Assembly: GCA_028282025.1 (NCBI GenBank)
Contig: JANQIT010000300.1
Location: forward strand, 1 to 32,997
Length of the DNA stretch: 32,997 nt
Direction: 5' to 3'
Source: Hwanghaeella sp.
GTDB lineage: Bacteria; Pseudomonadota; Alphaproteobacteria; UBA8366; Aestuariispiraceae
Positions 8,685-16,770 of the stretch are shown here, one piece after another. The notes below the pieces were generated by a model that searched no databases, was not told the origin of the DNA, and saw nothing but the letters and a program-made list of their open reading frames with translations. The position numbers were made by a program, and so were the translations under genes. Numbering within the stretch: the first letter of the stretch is position 1; the number at the start of each line of letters is the position of its first letter.

Positions 8685-9767
8685 TTATTCGCTGATGAAC
8701 TCCATGTAGAGCTCAAGCGCTTCTTCCCGGTGCTTTGCATACCATTCCAGACTGATCGGCAGCATCAACGGCACATTCTTGGGATGCGACGGCAATGCCT
8801 CCAGCAATTCCGTCGACGCCGTGGTCACTTCATAGGCCTTCTTGTTGGTGGGGCCGTAGGTGATATGGAAAGGAAGGTTCGCCTGATATTCCGCCTTGGA
8901 GATTTCCGCCAGGAACTTCATGGCGACGTCCTTGTTCGGCGCGCCTTTGGGCATGGCGAAGCAGTCGTAATCCAACATCGCCTGATCGAATGTATAGCCG
9001 ACTTTCGCGCCGTCCTTCTTGGCATTGTCGAAGCGCCCGTTCCACCCGGTCGTCATATCGACCTCGGCATCTTTCATGAGCTGCGCCTGCTGTGCGCCCG
9101 AACCCCAGAAGACGGCGATATGCGGCTTCAACTCCCGTAGTTTGTTGATGGCCCGCTCCATCCCTTCACGTGTGGAAAGAACTTCGTAGACTTTCTCCGG
9201 CGGAACGCCATCCGCCATCAAGGCCGGTTCCAGCGCGCCATCGACATTGTTGGCGCGATAGGCCCGGGTGCCCGGAAACTTCTCCACATCGAAGAAGTCG
9301 GCCCAGTTCTTGGGTGCTGTCGGGCTGCCCGGCTCACCGTATTTGTCCGTGTTCCAGGCCATGACGGTCGCGAACACGTCCGAGCCGACGCAGTAATCGG
9401 TGTAAAGGCCCGGATAGAAATCGCTGACATCCACGACGCTGTAGTCGATTTTTTCAAGGCAGCCTTTGGCGGCCGCGGCGGCGGCCCCGCCGGACCCTGT
9501 CACGACCAGGTCCCAGGACACGGACCCGGATTCAACCTGCAAACAGGCCTTGGACATGCTGGCGCCGGACTCCCGGTTGATCTCTATGCCCGTATTCTTC
9601 GATGCATCGTTAAAAAGCGCGTTGTCCTGTGCGGCCCCATAGCTTCCACCCCACGACACGACGGTGATCGGTTCGGCGCTGGCGACCCCAACTGCAAGAA
9701 CCGACGCCGCAGCCCCCATGAGAGCGGGCTTCACAACGCCGCCAATGAAATCGAATTGCGATCCCAT
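8685..9767 (-). CDS. ABC transporter periplasmic solute-binding protein, PotD type
   Basis: 360 residues from ATG 9767, preceded by AGGGAGAAG at good spacing. A Sec signal peptide is seen at residues 1-31 (hydrophobic core ALMGAAASVLAVGVASA, cleavage after ASA). The mature N-terminus EPITVVSWGGSYGAAQ is typical of the spermidine/putrescine-like SBP_bac_8 group, which also includes binders of opines, betaines and aromatic acids. It captures the substrate in the periplasm for the PotABC-like membrane complex. The nearby amine oxidase-like and enolase-superfamily genes suggest a modified amino acid, amine or acid sugar derivative, but the ligand is not readable from sequence. A copy of the proposed MocR operator lies upstream. 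Confidence 0.93.
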   Translation of the reverse strand: MGSQFDFIGGVVKPALMGAAASVLAVGVASAEPITVVSWGGSYGAAQDNALFNDASKNTGIEINRESGASMSKACLQVESGSVSWDLVVTGSGGAAAAAAKGCLEKIDYSVVDVSDFYPGLYTDYCVGSDVFATVMAWNTDKYGEPGSPTAPKNWADFFDVEKFPGTRAYRANNVDGALEPALMADGVPPEKVYEVLSTREGMERAINKLRELKPHIAVFWGSGAQQAQLMKDAEVDMTTGWNGRFDNAKKDGAKVGYTFDQAMLDYDCFAMPKGAPNKDVAMKFLAEISKAEYQANLPFHITYGPTNKKAYEVTTASTELLEALPSHPKNVPLMLPISLEWYAKHREEALELYMEFISE

Positions 9768-9861
9768 GATTCTTCTCCCTGTTTTCGTTGCTAGGCCGGA
9801 ACTGCGGCCTCCCGTAACTTCACCACTACCCAAATAGTATAGGGCTGTAGCTAGCCGGGAT

Positions 9862-9908
9862 AATTGGTTTGTGCGGAAGGTCCATTTTGAACAAACTACC
9901 ATACCAAT
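9862..9908 (-). promoter_or_regulatory. Three-part operator candidate in front of the binding-protein gene
   Basis: AATTGG (9862-9867), nine bases, AAGGTCCATT (9877-9886), seventeen bases, CCAAT (9904-9908). Exactly the same three blocks with the same spacings occur at 12409-12455 in front of the enolase gene. It lies 95-141 bp upstream of the binding-protein ATG inside the 186-bp gap of the operon, so it probably marks a second regulated promoter. MocR regulators are known to bind spaced direct repeats, and the MocR gene at 12528 is the obvious candidate binder; that link is inference. Confidence 0.65.
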
Positions 9909-9953
9909 CTGTGGCGGCGGCGCGGATTCGGCAACGGTCGCCGCAGGCCGGTC

Positions 9954-11252
9954 TCAGCGGTTCAGGGAATCGAGCCATTGGTAGTATGCTACCGATGGGG
10001 CGAGGAACCAGGGCTTTCCGTAATACAAGGGACGGCTTTGAAAGTTCAGAGAGTCGAATCCGGTTGCGCCCTCGGGGTCGCCCAGAATTTTCTTGCCGAT
10101 TTTCATCCCCAGATAACCGGCCATCGACACGCCGGACCCGCAATAGCCCATTGCGAAGTACAGCCCGTCGCGTTGACCGATATGCGCAAGCGTATCGAAG
10201 GTGTAGGCGACAAAGCCCATCCAGGAATGGCTGATTTTCGCGGTCTTCAGATCTGGGAACAACCGCGTCAGGCATTCGTGCAGTTTGGGGCCGCTGCGCC
10301 GTGGATCCGTCTCCCCGATGGAAACGCGTCCGCCGAACAGAATCCGGCTGCGGTCGGGCGACGGGCGATAGTAGAAGACCACTTTCCTTGTATCGCTTAA
10401 AATACGGTTTGTCGGCAGCAGGCGGTCCATTACCTCGCTTTCCAGGGCTTCGGTTGCAATGACGTAACTTCCGATGGGAATCACGCGGCGGCGAAGCCAG
10501 GGCGATTCCGGGCCTGTATAGCCGTTCGTCGCAATCACCACGTCACGCGCCCGGATGACGCCTTTCGATGTTGCGACCTCGTGGAGCGCCCCGTCACGGC
10601 GAATGCCGTTCACGCGGCAATGCGGAACAATGGAAGCCCCGGCCTGCAGGACCCGGTCGGTCAGCCCTTGATGGAACTTTCCCGGGTCCAGCGAGGCGTG
10701 GTTTTCAAAAACGACACCGCCGTAATACGCATCGGTGCCGATATGCCGATGCTGTTCTTCCCGGGGCACCAGATAGGCGGGAACCGGAAGGTCCGGGATT
10801 GTTTTTTCCAACTGGCGCGCCAGTTTCTCGTATTGTTTGGGATTGTGTGCGGCGTGAAACCGGCCCGGCGTCATGAAGTTGCAATCTATCCCTTCCGAAG
10901 AAACGAAGTCGCGTATCCAGTTCAGGGCGGCATGGCCTTCTTTCAGGATGCTTTTCGCCGCGTCCGGCCCATACTTCGCCGAAAGCGCGTCAAAATCCGG
11001 CTTGATGCTGGTGCTGATCTGTCCGCCGTTGCGCGTGCTGCATCCCCATCCTGCAGCCTCGGCGTCGACAATGATGCAGTTCCGTCCGCCGCGGGACAGT
11101 TCAAGAGCGGCTGAAAGTCCCGTATAGCCGGACCCGACGACCAGAACATCCGTATCGGCGGGTAATGCGCGTTCAGGCAGCGCGGGTCTGGGAGACTCAT
11201 CCCACCAGTACGGTGTTTCCTTAAAATCCTTTGAGAAGAGATGCGCGCTCAC
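9954..11252 (-). CDS. FAD-dependent amine oxidoreductase, DAO superfamily (PuuB/OrdL-like)
   Basis: 432 residues from GTG 11252, which lies 4 bp after the enolase-superfamily stop codon (TAG 11259-11257). No alternative ATG exists before residue 126. The FAD-binding Rossmann motif is DVLVVGSGYTGLSAALEL (35-52), followed by the PuuB/OrdL-typical GWGCSTRNGGQIS (68-80). Late in the protein the family block GYCGSGVSMAGYLG contacts the flavin. Relatives oxidise secondary amines or N-modified amino acids (gamma-glutamylputrescine, for example) to an imine or aldehyde plus H2O2 or reduced acceptor. Second gene of the catabolic operon; the true substrate is unknown. Confidence 0.9.
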   Translation of the reverse strand: MSAHLFSKDFKETPYWWDESPRPALPERALPADTDVLVVGSGYTGLSAALELSRGGRNCIIVDAEAAGWGCSTRNGGQISTSIKPDFDALSAKYGPDAAKSILKEGHAALNWIRDFVSSEGIDCNFMTPGRFHAAHNPKQYEKLARQLEKTIPDLPVPAYLVPREEQHRHIGTDAYYGGVVFENHASLDPGKFHQGLTDRVLQAGASIVPHCRVNGIRRDGALHEVATSKGVIRARDVVIATNGYTGPESPWLRRRVIPIGSYVIATEALESEVMDRLLPTNRILSDTRKVVFYYRPSPDRSRILFGGRVSIGETDPRRSGPKLHECLTRLFPDLKTAKISHSWMGFVAYTFDTLAHIGQRDGLYFAMGYCGSGVSMAGYLGMKIGKKILGDPEGATGFDSLNFQSRPLYYGKPWFLAPSVAYYQWLDSLNR

Positions 11253-11256
11253 GGAA

Positions 11257-12357
11257 CTACAGTTCGCTCTTTGAATATTCCGCTTTGCCGAGCCATTCCG
11301 GGCTAACCTCTATACCCCATCCCGGCTCGTCGGTGACGGTTGCCTTGCCGTCGACGATATCGAATGGCGACTTGACGTACAGGCCCTCCTGCCACGGATA
11401 ATAGTCTGCGCCTTCGATTGAAAATTCCAGATATTTTCCCGCGTTCGGGATGCTGCGCAGCAGGTGCATCGTAAACAAGGTGACGAGGGAGTGGTTCGCA
11501 CAGTGCGGTGTGCAGGGGTAACCCCGTTCCGCGCCCATTGACGCAACCTGAAGCGTCCTGATCATTCCGCCCAGATAGCAAACGTCCGGCTGAATGATGT
11601 TCACCGCCTTCATATCCATCATTCTCCGCCAGGTCGGTATGTCGCAATCCTGCTCGCCGCCGGTGACGTCGATTGACAGGGCGGCGGTAACCTCCCTGGT
11701 TTGTTCCAGTTCCCAATAGGGGCACGGTTCTTCGAAGTGACAGACGCCGTTTTCTTCCAGGATATGGCCGACCTCGATGGCGCGGCGGGGGGAATAGCAG
11801 CTATTCGCATCGACCAGCAGGTCGACGTCATCGCCTATGGCTTTGCGAATGGTGGGAACGATCTCTTCGGTGCGTCCCGGCCATTCATCCTGGTCGCGCC
11901 CGCATTCCGCGCCGACGCGAAACTTGAATGCATCGAAACCGAACCTGTCGCGCAGCCGCAGAAACCTGTCGGCTTCGTCTTTGGGGGTGATATCCCGTTT
12001 CATGGAGGATGCGTAAGCGCGGATCGGACCCGGAGCGCCCCCCAACAGTTCGCACACACTCTTGCCGGCCAGTTTGGCGCGCAAATCCCATATTGCTGTA
12101 TCCAGCCCCCCCATGGCGCGCCGCAGGTAGGAACCCGGAAACTTATGCTCACGGTCCGGGATAATATCGATCAGTTCCTCCAGATCGTCCGTATCCCGGC
12201 CCAGGGCGTAGGGGGCGACCTGCCTGTGCAGAACCATCGCGGAGATATCGGAATGATAGGTGGAAACCTGTCCCCACCCTTCATTCTCAGCTTCATCGAC
12301 AACCCTGACGAAGCCGACATACTCCGTGCAGAAAGTTTCAATACGTTTGATTTTCAT
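11257..12357 (-). CDS. Enolase-superfamily protein, mandelate racemase/muconate lactonizing enzyme type
   Basis: 366 residues from ATG 12357 (MKIKRIETF, the usual first strand of the capping domain). Such enzymes abstract a proton alpha to a carboxylate to drive racemisation, epimerisation, dehydration or cycloisomerisation. Metal ligands visible are D183 (DANSCYS), E209 (FEEPCP) and E235 (GGEQD). The first catalytic position reads K145-F-R147 rather than the textbook KxK; on the other face D258 (QPDVCYLGG) and H285 (TPHCANHS) form the Asp-His dyad of the mandelate racemase subgroup. First gene of the minus-strand operon with the FAD enzyme and the ABC importer, divergent from the MocR regulator. 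The substrate is unknown; an acid or amino-acid derivative imported by the ABC system is the likely class. Confidence 0.9.
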   Translation of the reverse strand: MKIKRIETFCTEYVGFVRVVDEAENEGWGQVSTYHSDISAMVLHRQVAPYALGRDTDDLEELIDIIPDREHKFPGSYLRRAMGGLDTAIWDLRAKLAGKSVCELLGGAPGPIRAYASSMKRDITPKDEADRFLRLRDRFGFDAFKFRVGAECGRDQDEWPGRTEEIVPTIRKAIGDDVDLLVDANSCYSPRRAIEVGHILEENGVCHFEEPCPYWELEQTREVTAALSIDVTGGEQDCDIPTWRRMMDMKAVNIIQPDVCYLGGMIRTLQVASMGAERGYPCTPHCANHSLVTLFTMHLLRSIPNAGKYLEFSIEGADYYPWQEGLYVKSPFDIVDGKATVTDEPGWGIEVSPEWLGKAEYSKSEL

Positions 12358-12408
12358 CGACCAGAGTCCGATCAACGCTCGTGGAATACCTGCGAATTCT
12401 TGAGAAGA

Positions 12409-12455
12409 AATTGGACCGCATGTAAGGTCCATTCTAATTAATTGGGCAGTCCAAT
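12409..12455 (-). promoter_or_regulatory. Three-part operator candidate between enolase gene and mocR-type gene
   Basis: AATTGG (12409-12414), nine bases, AAGGTCCATT (12424-12433), seventeen bases, CCAAT (12451-12455), identical in blocks and spacing to 9862-9908. The stretch also contains GGACC/GGTCC (12413-12417 and 12426-12430) and AATTGG/CCAATT (12440-12445 and 12451-12456) inverted repeats. On the minus strand a possible promoter, TTGGAA (12460-12455) and TAGAAT (12436-12431) with an 18-bp spacer, overlaps it. The position between the divergent genes would let the regulator control both the operon and itself. Confidence 0.65.
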
Positions 12456-12527
12456 TCCAACGCGTTCGCCAAGCTGTCATGCGGGACGGGTGGAAAGCCG
12501 ACTGACAGATGCGGTGGGACCGGGCCA

Positions 12528-14048
12528 ATGGTGAAGCATGCGGGCGGGGCTATCCTGCCCCTTTACATCGATAGAAGTTTGAACAAACCGATCTCCGTTC
12601 AGATTTGCATGGGGCTGCGGGATCTTATTCTGACGAAACGCCTGAAGCCCGGCGCCCGAATGCCGTCGACCAGGACTCTGGCCGTCGACCTCGATGTCTC
12701 TCGCACAACCGTGGTCGGGGCGTTCGAGCAGCTTATCTCCGAAGGCATCCTGGAATCCAGGACGGGGGCGGGCACTTTTGTCAGCGAAGCCTTCGCCGAA
12801 AACTATCCCGAAAAGATCCCGCCAAGGAAGCAAAGGCGGCGCGCGCCCGGGGCGCCTCCGCGCCTTGCCTCGGTTCTTTCGAATGCGGAACTGCATTTCT
12901 CGCGCCGCCGCCCGTATCCCTATAAGCCGAAAGCGTTCGTAAGCGGCCTTCCCGCGTTCGACCAGTTTCCACTGGCTTTGTGGAACCGCCTTTCGTCCAA
13001 GCACTGGCGGGCGTCCAGAAATGAAGTTCTGAGTTATGACAGTCCCCAGGGTTACACGCCCCTGAGGCAAGCGATCGCCGATTATCTGGGGCAGTTTCGG
13101 GGCGTTTCCTGTTCGTATGAGCAGATCTTCGTTGTCAGCGGCGCGCAGCAAGCGTTTGGCCTTATCAGCGGCATGTTGCTCAATCCCGGGGAGGAGGTAT
13201 GGTTTGAAAATCCAGGAGCCATCGGGGCCCGGAACAGTATCCTCTCAAGCGGCGCGCGTTTGATCCCGGTGCCCATCGACCAGGATGGAATCATGGTCGA
13301 AGAAGGGCTTCATAGAGCGCCGAATTTCCGCCTTGCCTTTGTAACGCCGTCGCACCAGCAGCCATTGGGGATCACCATGGGGTTGCGCCGCCGGTTGGAG
13401 CTTCTGCGTGCGGCCGATGCGGCGAAGGCCTGGATTATCGAAGATGACTATGACGGCGACTTTCAGTATTCCAGCCAGCCGCCGCCGACGTTGAAAAGCT
13501 TGGATCGGTCGGACCGCGTGTTCTATGTCGGCACCTTCAGTAAATCGCTGTTCCCATCTTTGCGGCTTGGATACATTATCGTTCCGCGCCCGTTGGTGGA
13601 GATATTCGACCACATCTTCACCGCCATGCTGCAGGGGTCGCCAACCAGCACGCAGGCGGTCGTTGCCGAGTTCATACGCGAAGGGCATTTCGCGTCCCAC
13701 CTTCGGCGGATGCGGAGCATTTATCAGGAACGCCAAACCGTTTTCTACGAAGCCGCAAAGGCGAAGCTGGCCGGGTTGTTGGACGTGTATCCCATGGATA
13801 CGGGTTTTCATTCCATCGGCCATCTTCCGGATGACGCGGATGAATATGCGGTCGAGCAGGCCGCGTTCGACGCCGGCGTGGCGGTCGCCCCCATTGGGCA
13901 TTACTGCCTGGAGCCGTTGGAGACGAAAGGGCTGGTCCTGGGTTTCAGCAGCCTGACCCCATCGGAGATCAAGGCTGGGATGGATGACCTTGCATCGGCG
14001 CTATGCGGCCCTGCCGGTTTCCGTGGAACCGCCGCCGGGAACTCCTGA
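12528..14048 (+). CDS. MocR-family transcriptional regulator (GntR-type winged helix fused to aminotransferase-like domain)
   Basis: 506 residues. The N-terminal winged helix-turn-helix spans about residues 10-85 (LYIDRSLNKPISVQI, then PSTRTLAVDLDVSRTTVVGAFEQLISEGILESRTGAG read in blocks). After a basic linker (about 97-112) comes a fold-type I aminotransferase-like domain (about 135-495). It keeps the cofactor-contacting Asp block EDDYDGDF (305-312) and the PLP lysine K339 in TFSKSLFPSLRLGY, so it should bind PLP and sense an amino compound. It is divergent from the enolase/amine-oxidase/ABC operon with the proposed operator in between, making it the probable local regulator. GabR, PdxR and EhuR/EnuR-like proteins are the same architecture; which subgroup this is I cannot say. 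Confidence 0.94.
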   Translation: MVKHAGGAILPLYIDRSLNKPISVQICMGLRDLILTKRLKPGARMPSTRTLAVDLDVSRTTVVGAFEQLISEGILESRTGAGTFVSEAFAENYPEKIPPRKQRRRAPGAPPRLASVLSNAELHFSRRRPYPYKPKAFVSGLPAFDQFPLALWNRLSSKHWRASRNEVLSYDSPQGYTPLRQAIADYLGQFRGVSCSYEQIFVVSGAQQAFGLISGMLLNPGEEVWFENPGAIGARNSILSSGARLIPVPIDQDGIMVEEGLHRAPNFRLAFVTPSHQQPLGITMGLRRRLELLRAADAAKAWIIEDDYDGDFQYSSQPPPTLKSLDRSDRVFYVGTFSKSLFPSLRLGYIIVPRPLVEIFDHIFTAMLQGSPTSTQAVVAEFIREGHFASHLRRMRSIYQERQTVFYEAAKAKLAGLLDVYPMDTGFHSIGHLPDDADEYAVEQAAFDAGVAVAPIGHYCLEPLETKGLVLGFSSLTPSEIKAGMDDLASALCGPAGFRGTAAGNS

Positions 14049-14156
14049 GCAGCGCAAACCAAGGCGAAGCGCCCGGCCTGACCTTGCATTGCCATCCCGG
14101 ATGTCTTCCGGTAGCACTGCGCCACCTCAACGGATCTAGCGCGAAGGATTGTAGCG

Positions 14157-14438
14157 ATGGCGAGAGCAACGGCACGGCATATTTTGGTGAATTCGGAAGA
14201 GTTTTGCGAAGAGCTTAAGGCGAAGATCGCCGCGGGCGAGGACTTCGGCGCGTTGGCGAAAGAGCATTCGTCCTGCCCGTCCGGCGCCGATGGCGGCGAT
14301 CTCGGCGCTTTCGGTCCGGGGCAGATGGTGCCGGAATTCGACACCGTGGTCTTCAGCGCCCCGGTCAACGAAGTCCAGGGACCTGTGAAGACTCAGTTCG
14401 GCTATCACCTGCTGGAAGTAACCAGCCGCACCGACTGA
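14157..14438 (+). CDS. ppiC: Single-domain parvulin peptidyl-prolyl cis-trans isomerase
   Basis: 93 residues, the same size as E. coli PpiC, starting at ATG 14157 with GAAGGA upstream. The whole protein is one parvulin domain: RHILV at residues 7-11, AGEDFGALAKEHSSCPS (26-42), GGDLGAFGPGQMVPEFD (45-61), the central FxxPV-type block VFSAPVNEVQGPVKTQFGYHLLEV (64-88). There is no signal peptide, so it acts in the cytoplasm, accelerating proline isomerisation during folding. It is followed by a good factor-independent terminator, so it is probably its own transcription unit. Confidence 0.94.
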   Translation: MARATARHILVNSEEFCEELKAKIAAGEDFGALAKEHSSCPSGADGGDLGAFGPGQMVPEFDTVVFSAPVNEVQGPVKTQFGYHLLEVTSRTD

Positions 14439-14467
14439 ACCGGTTCGCGTTCATTCTGAACCGATTG

Positions 14468-14503
14468 AAAGGGCCGCTTCGAAAAGGAACGGCCCTTTCT
14501 TCA
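14468..14503 (+). terminator. Factor-independent terminator after ppiC
   Basis: AAAGGGCCG (14468-14476) pairs with CGGCCCTTT (14490-14498) to form a 9-bp stem with a 13-nt loop, followed by the pyrimidine-rich CTTCATT. It starts 30 bp after the ppiC stop codon. Confidence 0.75.
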
Positions 14504-14590
14504 TTCCGGTGCAGGCCCCGCTTCGGTCCCGTTGAAAACGGAGACAGGCCGGGCTCGGCGGCCGGCGGCAAAGGTCGTCTTCGCCAAGGG

Positions 14591-14610
14591 AAGGGGCGCG
14601 GACGCCCCTT
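14591..14610 (-). terminator. Hairpin downstream of the VOC-protein gene, possible terminator
   Basis: AAGGGGCG (14591-14598) and CGCCCCTT (14603-14610) form a perfect 8-bp stem with a 4-nt loop. It lies 29 bp beyond the stop of the minus-strand VOC gene. Reading the minus strand the hairpin is followed by CCCTTGGCG, not a T-run, so the role as terminator is uncertain. Confidence 0.4.
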
Positions 14611-14638
14611 CGATGGGAAGAATGACCGGCCTGCCGGG

Positions 14639-15013
14639 TTACATATGGAAGAAGTTCAGCTTGTTGCCGTCCGGGTCCCGGAAGTAACCGGCGTAGAACG
14701 CCAGTCCCTTGTTCTCCCGGGGGCCCGGCGTCCCGTCGTCCGTCGCGCCGAGTTCCATTGCCTTGGCGTGCAGGCGGTCGACCTCTTCGGGGCTGGAAGC
14801 CGCAAGCGCGACCATGCAGCCGTTCCCCACCGACGCGCTGCCGCCGTCGGCGGGTTCCGCGATGCCGAAGAACGGTGTGCCGTCCGCCCCGGCGTAAAGG
14901 GTGACCCGGTCTACTTCAACGGCGCGCTTGCCGCCGACTTCCGCCAACAGGGCGTCATAAAAGGCGGTGGATTTTTGGGCGTTGTTGGTGCCCAGCAAGG
15001 TGTAGGCGATCAT
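14639..15013 (-). CDS. VOC-superfamily (glyoxalase/bleomycin-resistance-like) protein
   Basis: 124 residues from ATG 15013 with a strong AGGAGAG ribosome site. The protein opens with the VOC pattern MIAYTLLGTNNAQKSTAFYDALL and ends with YAGYFRDPDGNKLNFFHM, the usual metal-site strand of single-chain VOC proteins that dimerise to form the active site. Members include lactoylglutathione lyases, dioxygenases and resistance proteins; the exact reaction is not readable. It follows the bicupin gene by 43 bp on the same strand, so the two are probably co-transcribed. Confidence 0.88.
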   Translation of the reverse strand: MIAYTLLGTNNAQKSTAFYDALLAEVGGKRAVEVDRVTLYAGADGTPFFGIAEPADGGSASVGNGCMVALAASSPEEVDRLHAKAMELGATDDGTPGPRENKGLAFYAGYFRDPDGNKLNFFHM

Positions 15014-15056
15014 GATATCTCTCTCCTCAAAGGTTGTTCGGATGAAATCGGATGCG

Positions 15057-15737
15057 TCATGCGCCCTTCGGCGGCTCCACGAAACGCAGGTGCCGCGTCT
15101 TGACCCAGACTTTCGCCCCTGCGGGGCCCGCCTTGGCGTTCAACCGGCCGCCTTTCGGCAGGCGCAGCCAGGATTGTTCCCGAAGGGTTTCGCCGGACTC
15201 TACAAACGCGCCCGCCAGGACCAGGAATTCCGCGCCGTCGGGGGTGTCCAGCACGATCTCCGCATCGGCGTCCCAGGTTTCCAACTGCACGGTTTCCCTA
15301 TCGTCCTGAAACAAGGGCATGACCGACACATTCGGACGGTCGGCGCTTCGGATGCTGCCCATCTTGTTCATGTCGATCTTGACCGGCGTCCGGTCGTCCG
15401 GATCGAATTGCCATAGTTTAACGAAAATAATGCAGCCTTCGTCGGAGCCGGGCGTATGGCTGGAAGTGGGCGGGTTGCGGATATAAGACCCTGCCGGGAA
15501 GTCGCCGTGTTCGTCCTGAAACACACCGTCGAGCACGATGAATTCCTCGCCGCCGTCATGGACGTGGGCGGAGAAACGGCTGCCCGGGGCATAGCGCACA
15601 ATTGTGGTGGCCCGCGCCACTTCGCCGCCGATCCGGTCCAGCATGCGGCGTTCGACGCCGGGCATCGGCGATTTCACCCATTCCGTTTCGTCGCCGTGCA
15701 CCACGACGCGTTCCGAGAAATCTGCATTCAGTTCCAT
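15057..15737 (-). CDS. ChrR-like bicupin protein
   Basis: 226 residues from ATG 15737 with GGGGAC upstream; an earlier in-frame start at 15767 lacks support. The first cupin (about 15-110) carries [20 protein letters not shown] with the HxH...E metal-binding set, and later [10 protein letters not shown] with another His. A second, weaker cupin follows (about 125-215, with [14 protein letters not shown]). The arrangement is that of ChrR-type cupins, found both in zinc anti-sigma factors and in free-standing dioxygenase-like enzymes. The N-terminal anti-sigma zinc domain of ChrR is absent, so an enzyme or sensor role is more likely. Upstream of the VOC gene and divergent from the peroxiredoxin gene. 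Confidence 0.85.
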   Translation of the reverse strand: MELNADFSERVVVHGDETEWVKSPMPGVERRMLDRIGGEVARATTIVRYAPGSRFSAHVHDGGEEFIVLDGVFQDEHGDFPAGSYIRNPPTSSHTPGSDEGCIIFVKLWQFDPDDRTPVKIDMNKMGSIRSADRPNVSVMPLFQDDRETVQLETWDADAEIVLDTPDGAEFLVLAGAFVESGETLREQSWLRLPKGGRLNAKAGPAGAKVWVKTRHLRFVEPPKGA

Positions 15738-15771
15738 TTTGTCCCCACTGGCCGATAGTATTATCAAACAC

Positions 15772-15785
15772 CTATCAGTAGATAG
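15772..15785. promoter_or_regulatory. 14-bp palindromic operator candidate near the cupin gene
   Basis: CTATC-AGTA-GATAG, a perfect inverted repeat 35 bp upstream of the cupin ATG. A near-identical site (CTATCAGTTGATAG) is at 15974-15987. A further small inverted repeat, GATA-gtat-TATC, lies at 15754-15765 between this site and the cupin start. The matched pair points to one dimeric repressor acting on the divergent region; no regulator gene is adjacent. Confidence 0.6.
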
Positions 15786-15973
15786 TTTTCTAGTGAAGAT
15801 CTTTCAACCCTCATCCGATATGTTTCCGTATTCATGACGAAATCGGCGGAGATGCTGGCCAAAGAGCGGTTGTCTTCTTAAAAATGGCAAACAACGGGCC
15901 GCGCTGATTTATGGAAACCGCAAGTCCGACAGACTTCCGCACCGGAGGTTCCATGCGAATTCAAAGCATTTAA

Positions 15974-15987
15974 CTATCAGTTGATAG
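15974..15987. promoter_or_regulatory. 14-bp palindromic operator candidate on the peroxiredoxin side
   Basis: CTATC-AGTT-GATAG, differing from the site at 15772-15785 in one central base. It lies about 170 bp upstream of the peroxiredoxin start. The rest of the 420-bp gap between the divergent genes (15738-16157) shows no gene; it contains AT-rich patches that could hold the two promoters. Confidence 0.6.
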
Positions 15988-16157
15988 ATTATTAACAAAA
16001 CCCTCGGAAGGACACCACGCGGCCTGATCCCGGATTGGCTTGCAGGCGGACCGCCCTGCGCGCACACGCAAATATAAATATGTGGAGTTGATCTTTCTAT
16101 GAGAGGGGCGCACGTTAAATCCTACAAAGAGTGTGGTTTTTGATGAGGGCGGGAGCG

Positions 16158-16655
16158 ATGCGTATCCAGATAGGGTCTTCAATTCCTGACCGGGAAGTCC
16201 TGCAGTGGGATGGAAGCCAAATCGTGCGCGCTTCAACCGCGGACCTGACCCGGTCCGGGAAATCGATGGTCCTCGGCGTTGTGGGGGCGTTCACCCCCGT
16301 CTGCTCGGAAACGCATCTGAAGGACTATCTGGCGGCGATTCCGTCGATCCGCGCTTCCGGCATCATTACGAATTTCCTTTGTTTCGCCGCGGTCGATCCG
16401 TTTGTGCTGCGGGCCTGGGGCGAGCAAATGGAGACGGCGGGTGCAATCGATCTTTGGAGCGACCCGGACGCCGAGTTCGCCAAGGCGATCGACATCACGG
16501 CCGATTACACTGCGCTTGGGCTGGGCTTGCGGTCGGGCCGGTACAGTATGCTGTTGGAGGACGGGGTCGTCGAAAGGCTGAATGTCGAAGACGACCCGGA
16601 CCTTGTTTCCGTCACCGGCGCCGAAACCCTGCAGGACCAGTTGAACGCCGCGTAA
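16158..16655 (+). CDS. Peroxiredoxin, Prx5/redoxin type
   Basis: 165 residues from ATG 16158, which has GGCGGGAG just upstream and gives the usual Prx5 length; in-frame GTG 16131 and ATG 16143 would add 9 or 5 residues. The peroxidatic cysteine is C49 in the classical GAFTPVCSETHLKDYL block. The following ITNFLCFAAVDPFVLRAWG (with a second Cys) and SGRYSMLLEDGVVE match the thioredoxin-fold core of cytosolic Prx5-like enzymes that reduce H2O2 or organic peroxides. It is divergent from the bicupin gene with the palindrome pair in between, so expression may respond to a shared signal. Confidence 0.92.
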   Translation: MRIQIGSSIPDREVLQWDGSQIVRASTADLTRSGKSMVLGVVGAFTPVCSETHLKDYLAAIPSIRASGIITNFLCFAAVDPFVLRAWGEQMETAGAIDLWSDPDAEFAKAIDITADYTALGLGLRSGRYSMLLEDGVVERLNVEDDPDLVSVTGAETLQDQLNAA

Positions 16656-16770
16656 CGCGCAGCTTTACACAATTCAGCGGCTTGACGCGGCGGCTATTGT
16701 TTTCGCCGACGGCAGCCCATATGCCAATGACCGTCGTCTCAAAGCGAATTTACAGGGGAGGGAGCGGCTG

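Noticed and set aside
15057-15737. Anti-sigma factor ChrR
   Set aside because: Only the cupin part is present; the zinc-binding anti-sigma N-terminal domain and a neighbouring ECF sigma gene are missing.
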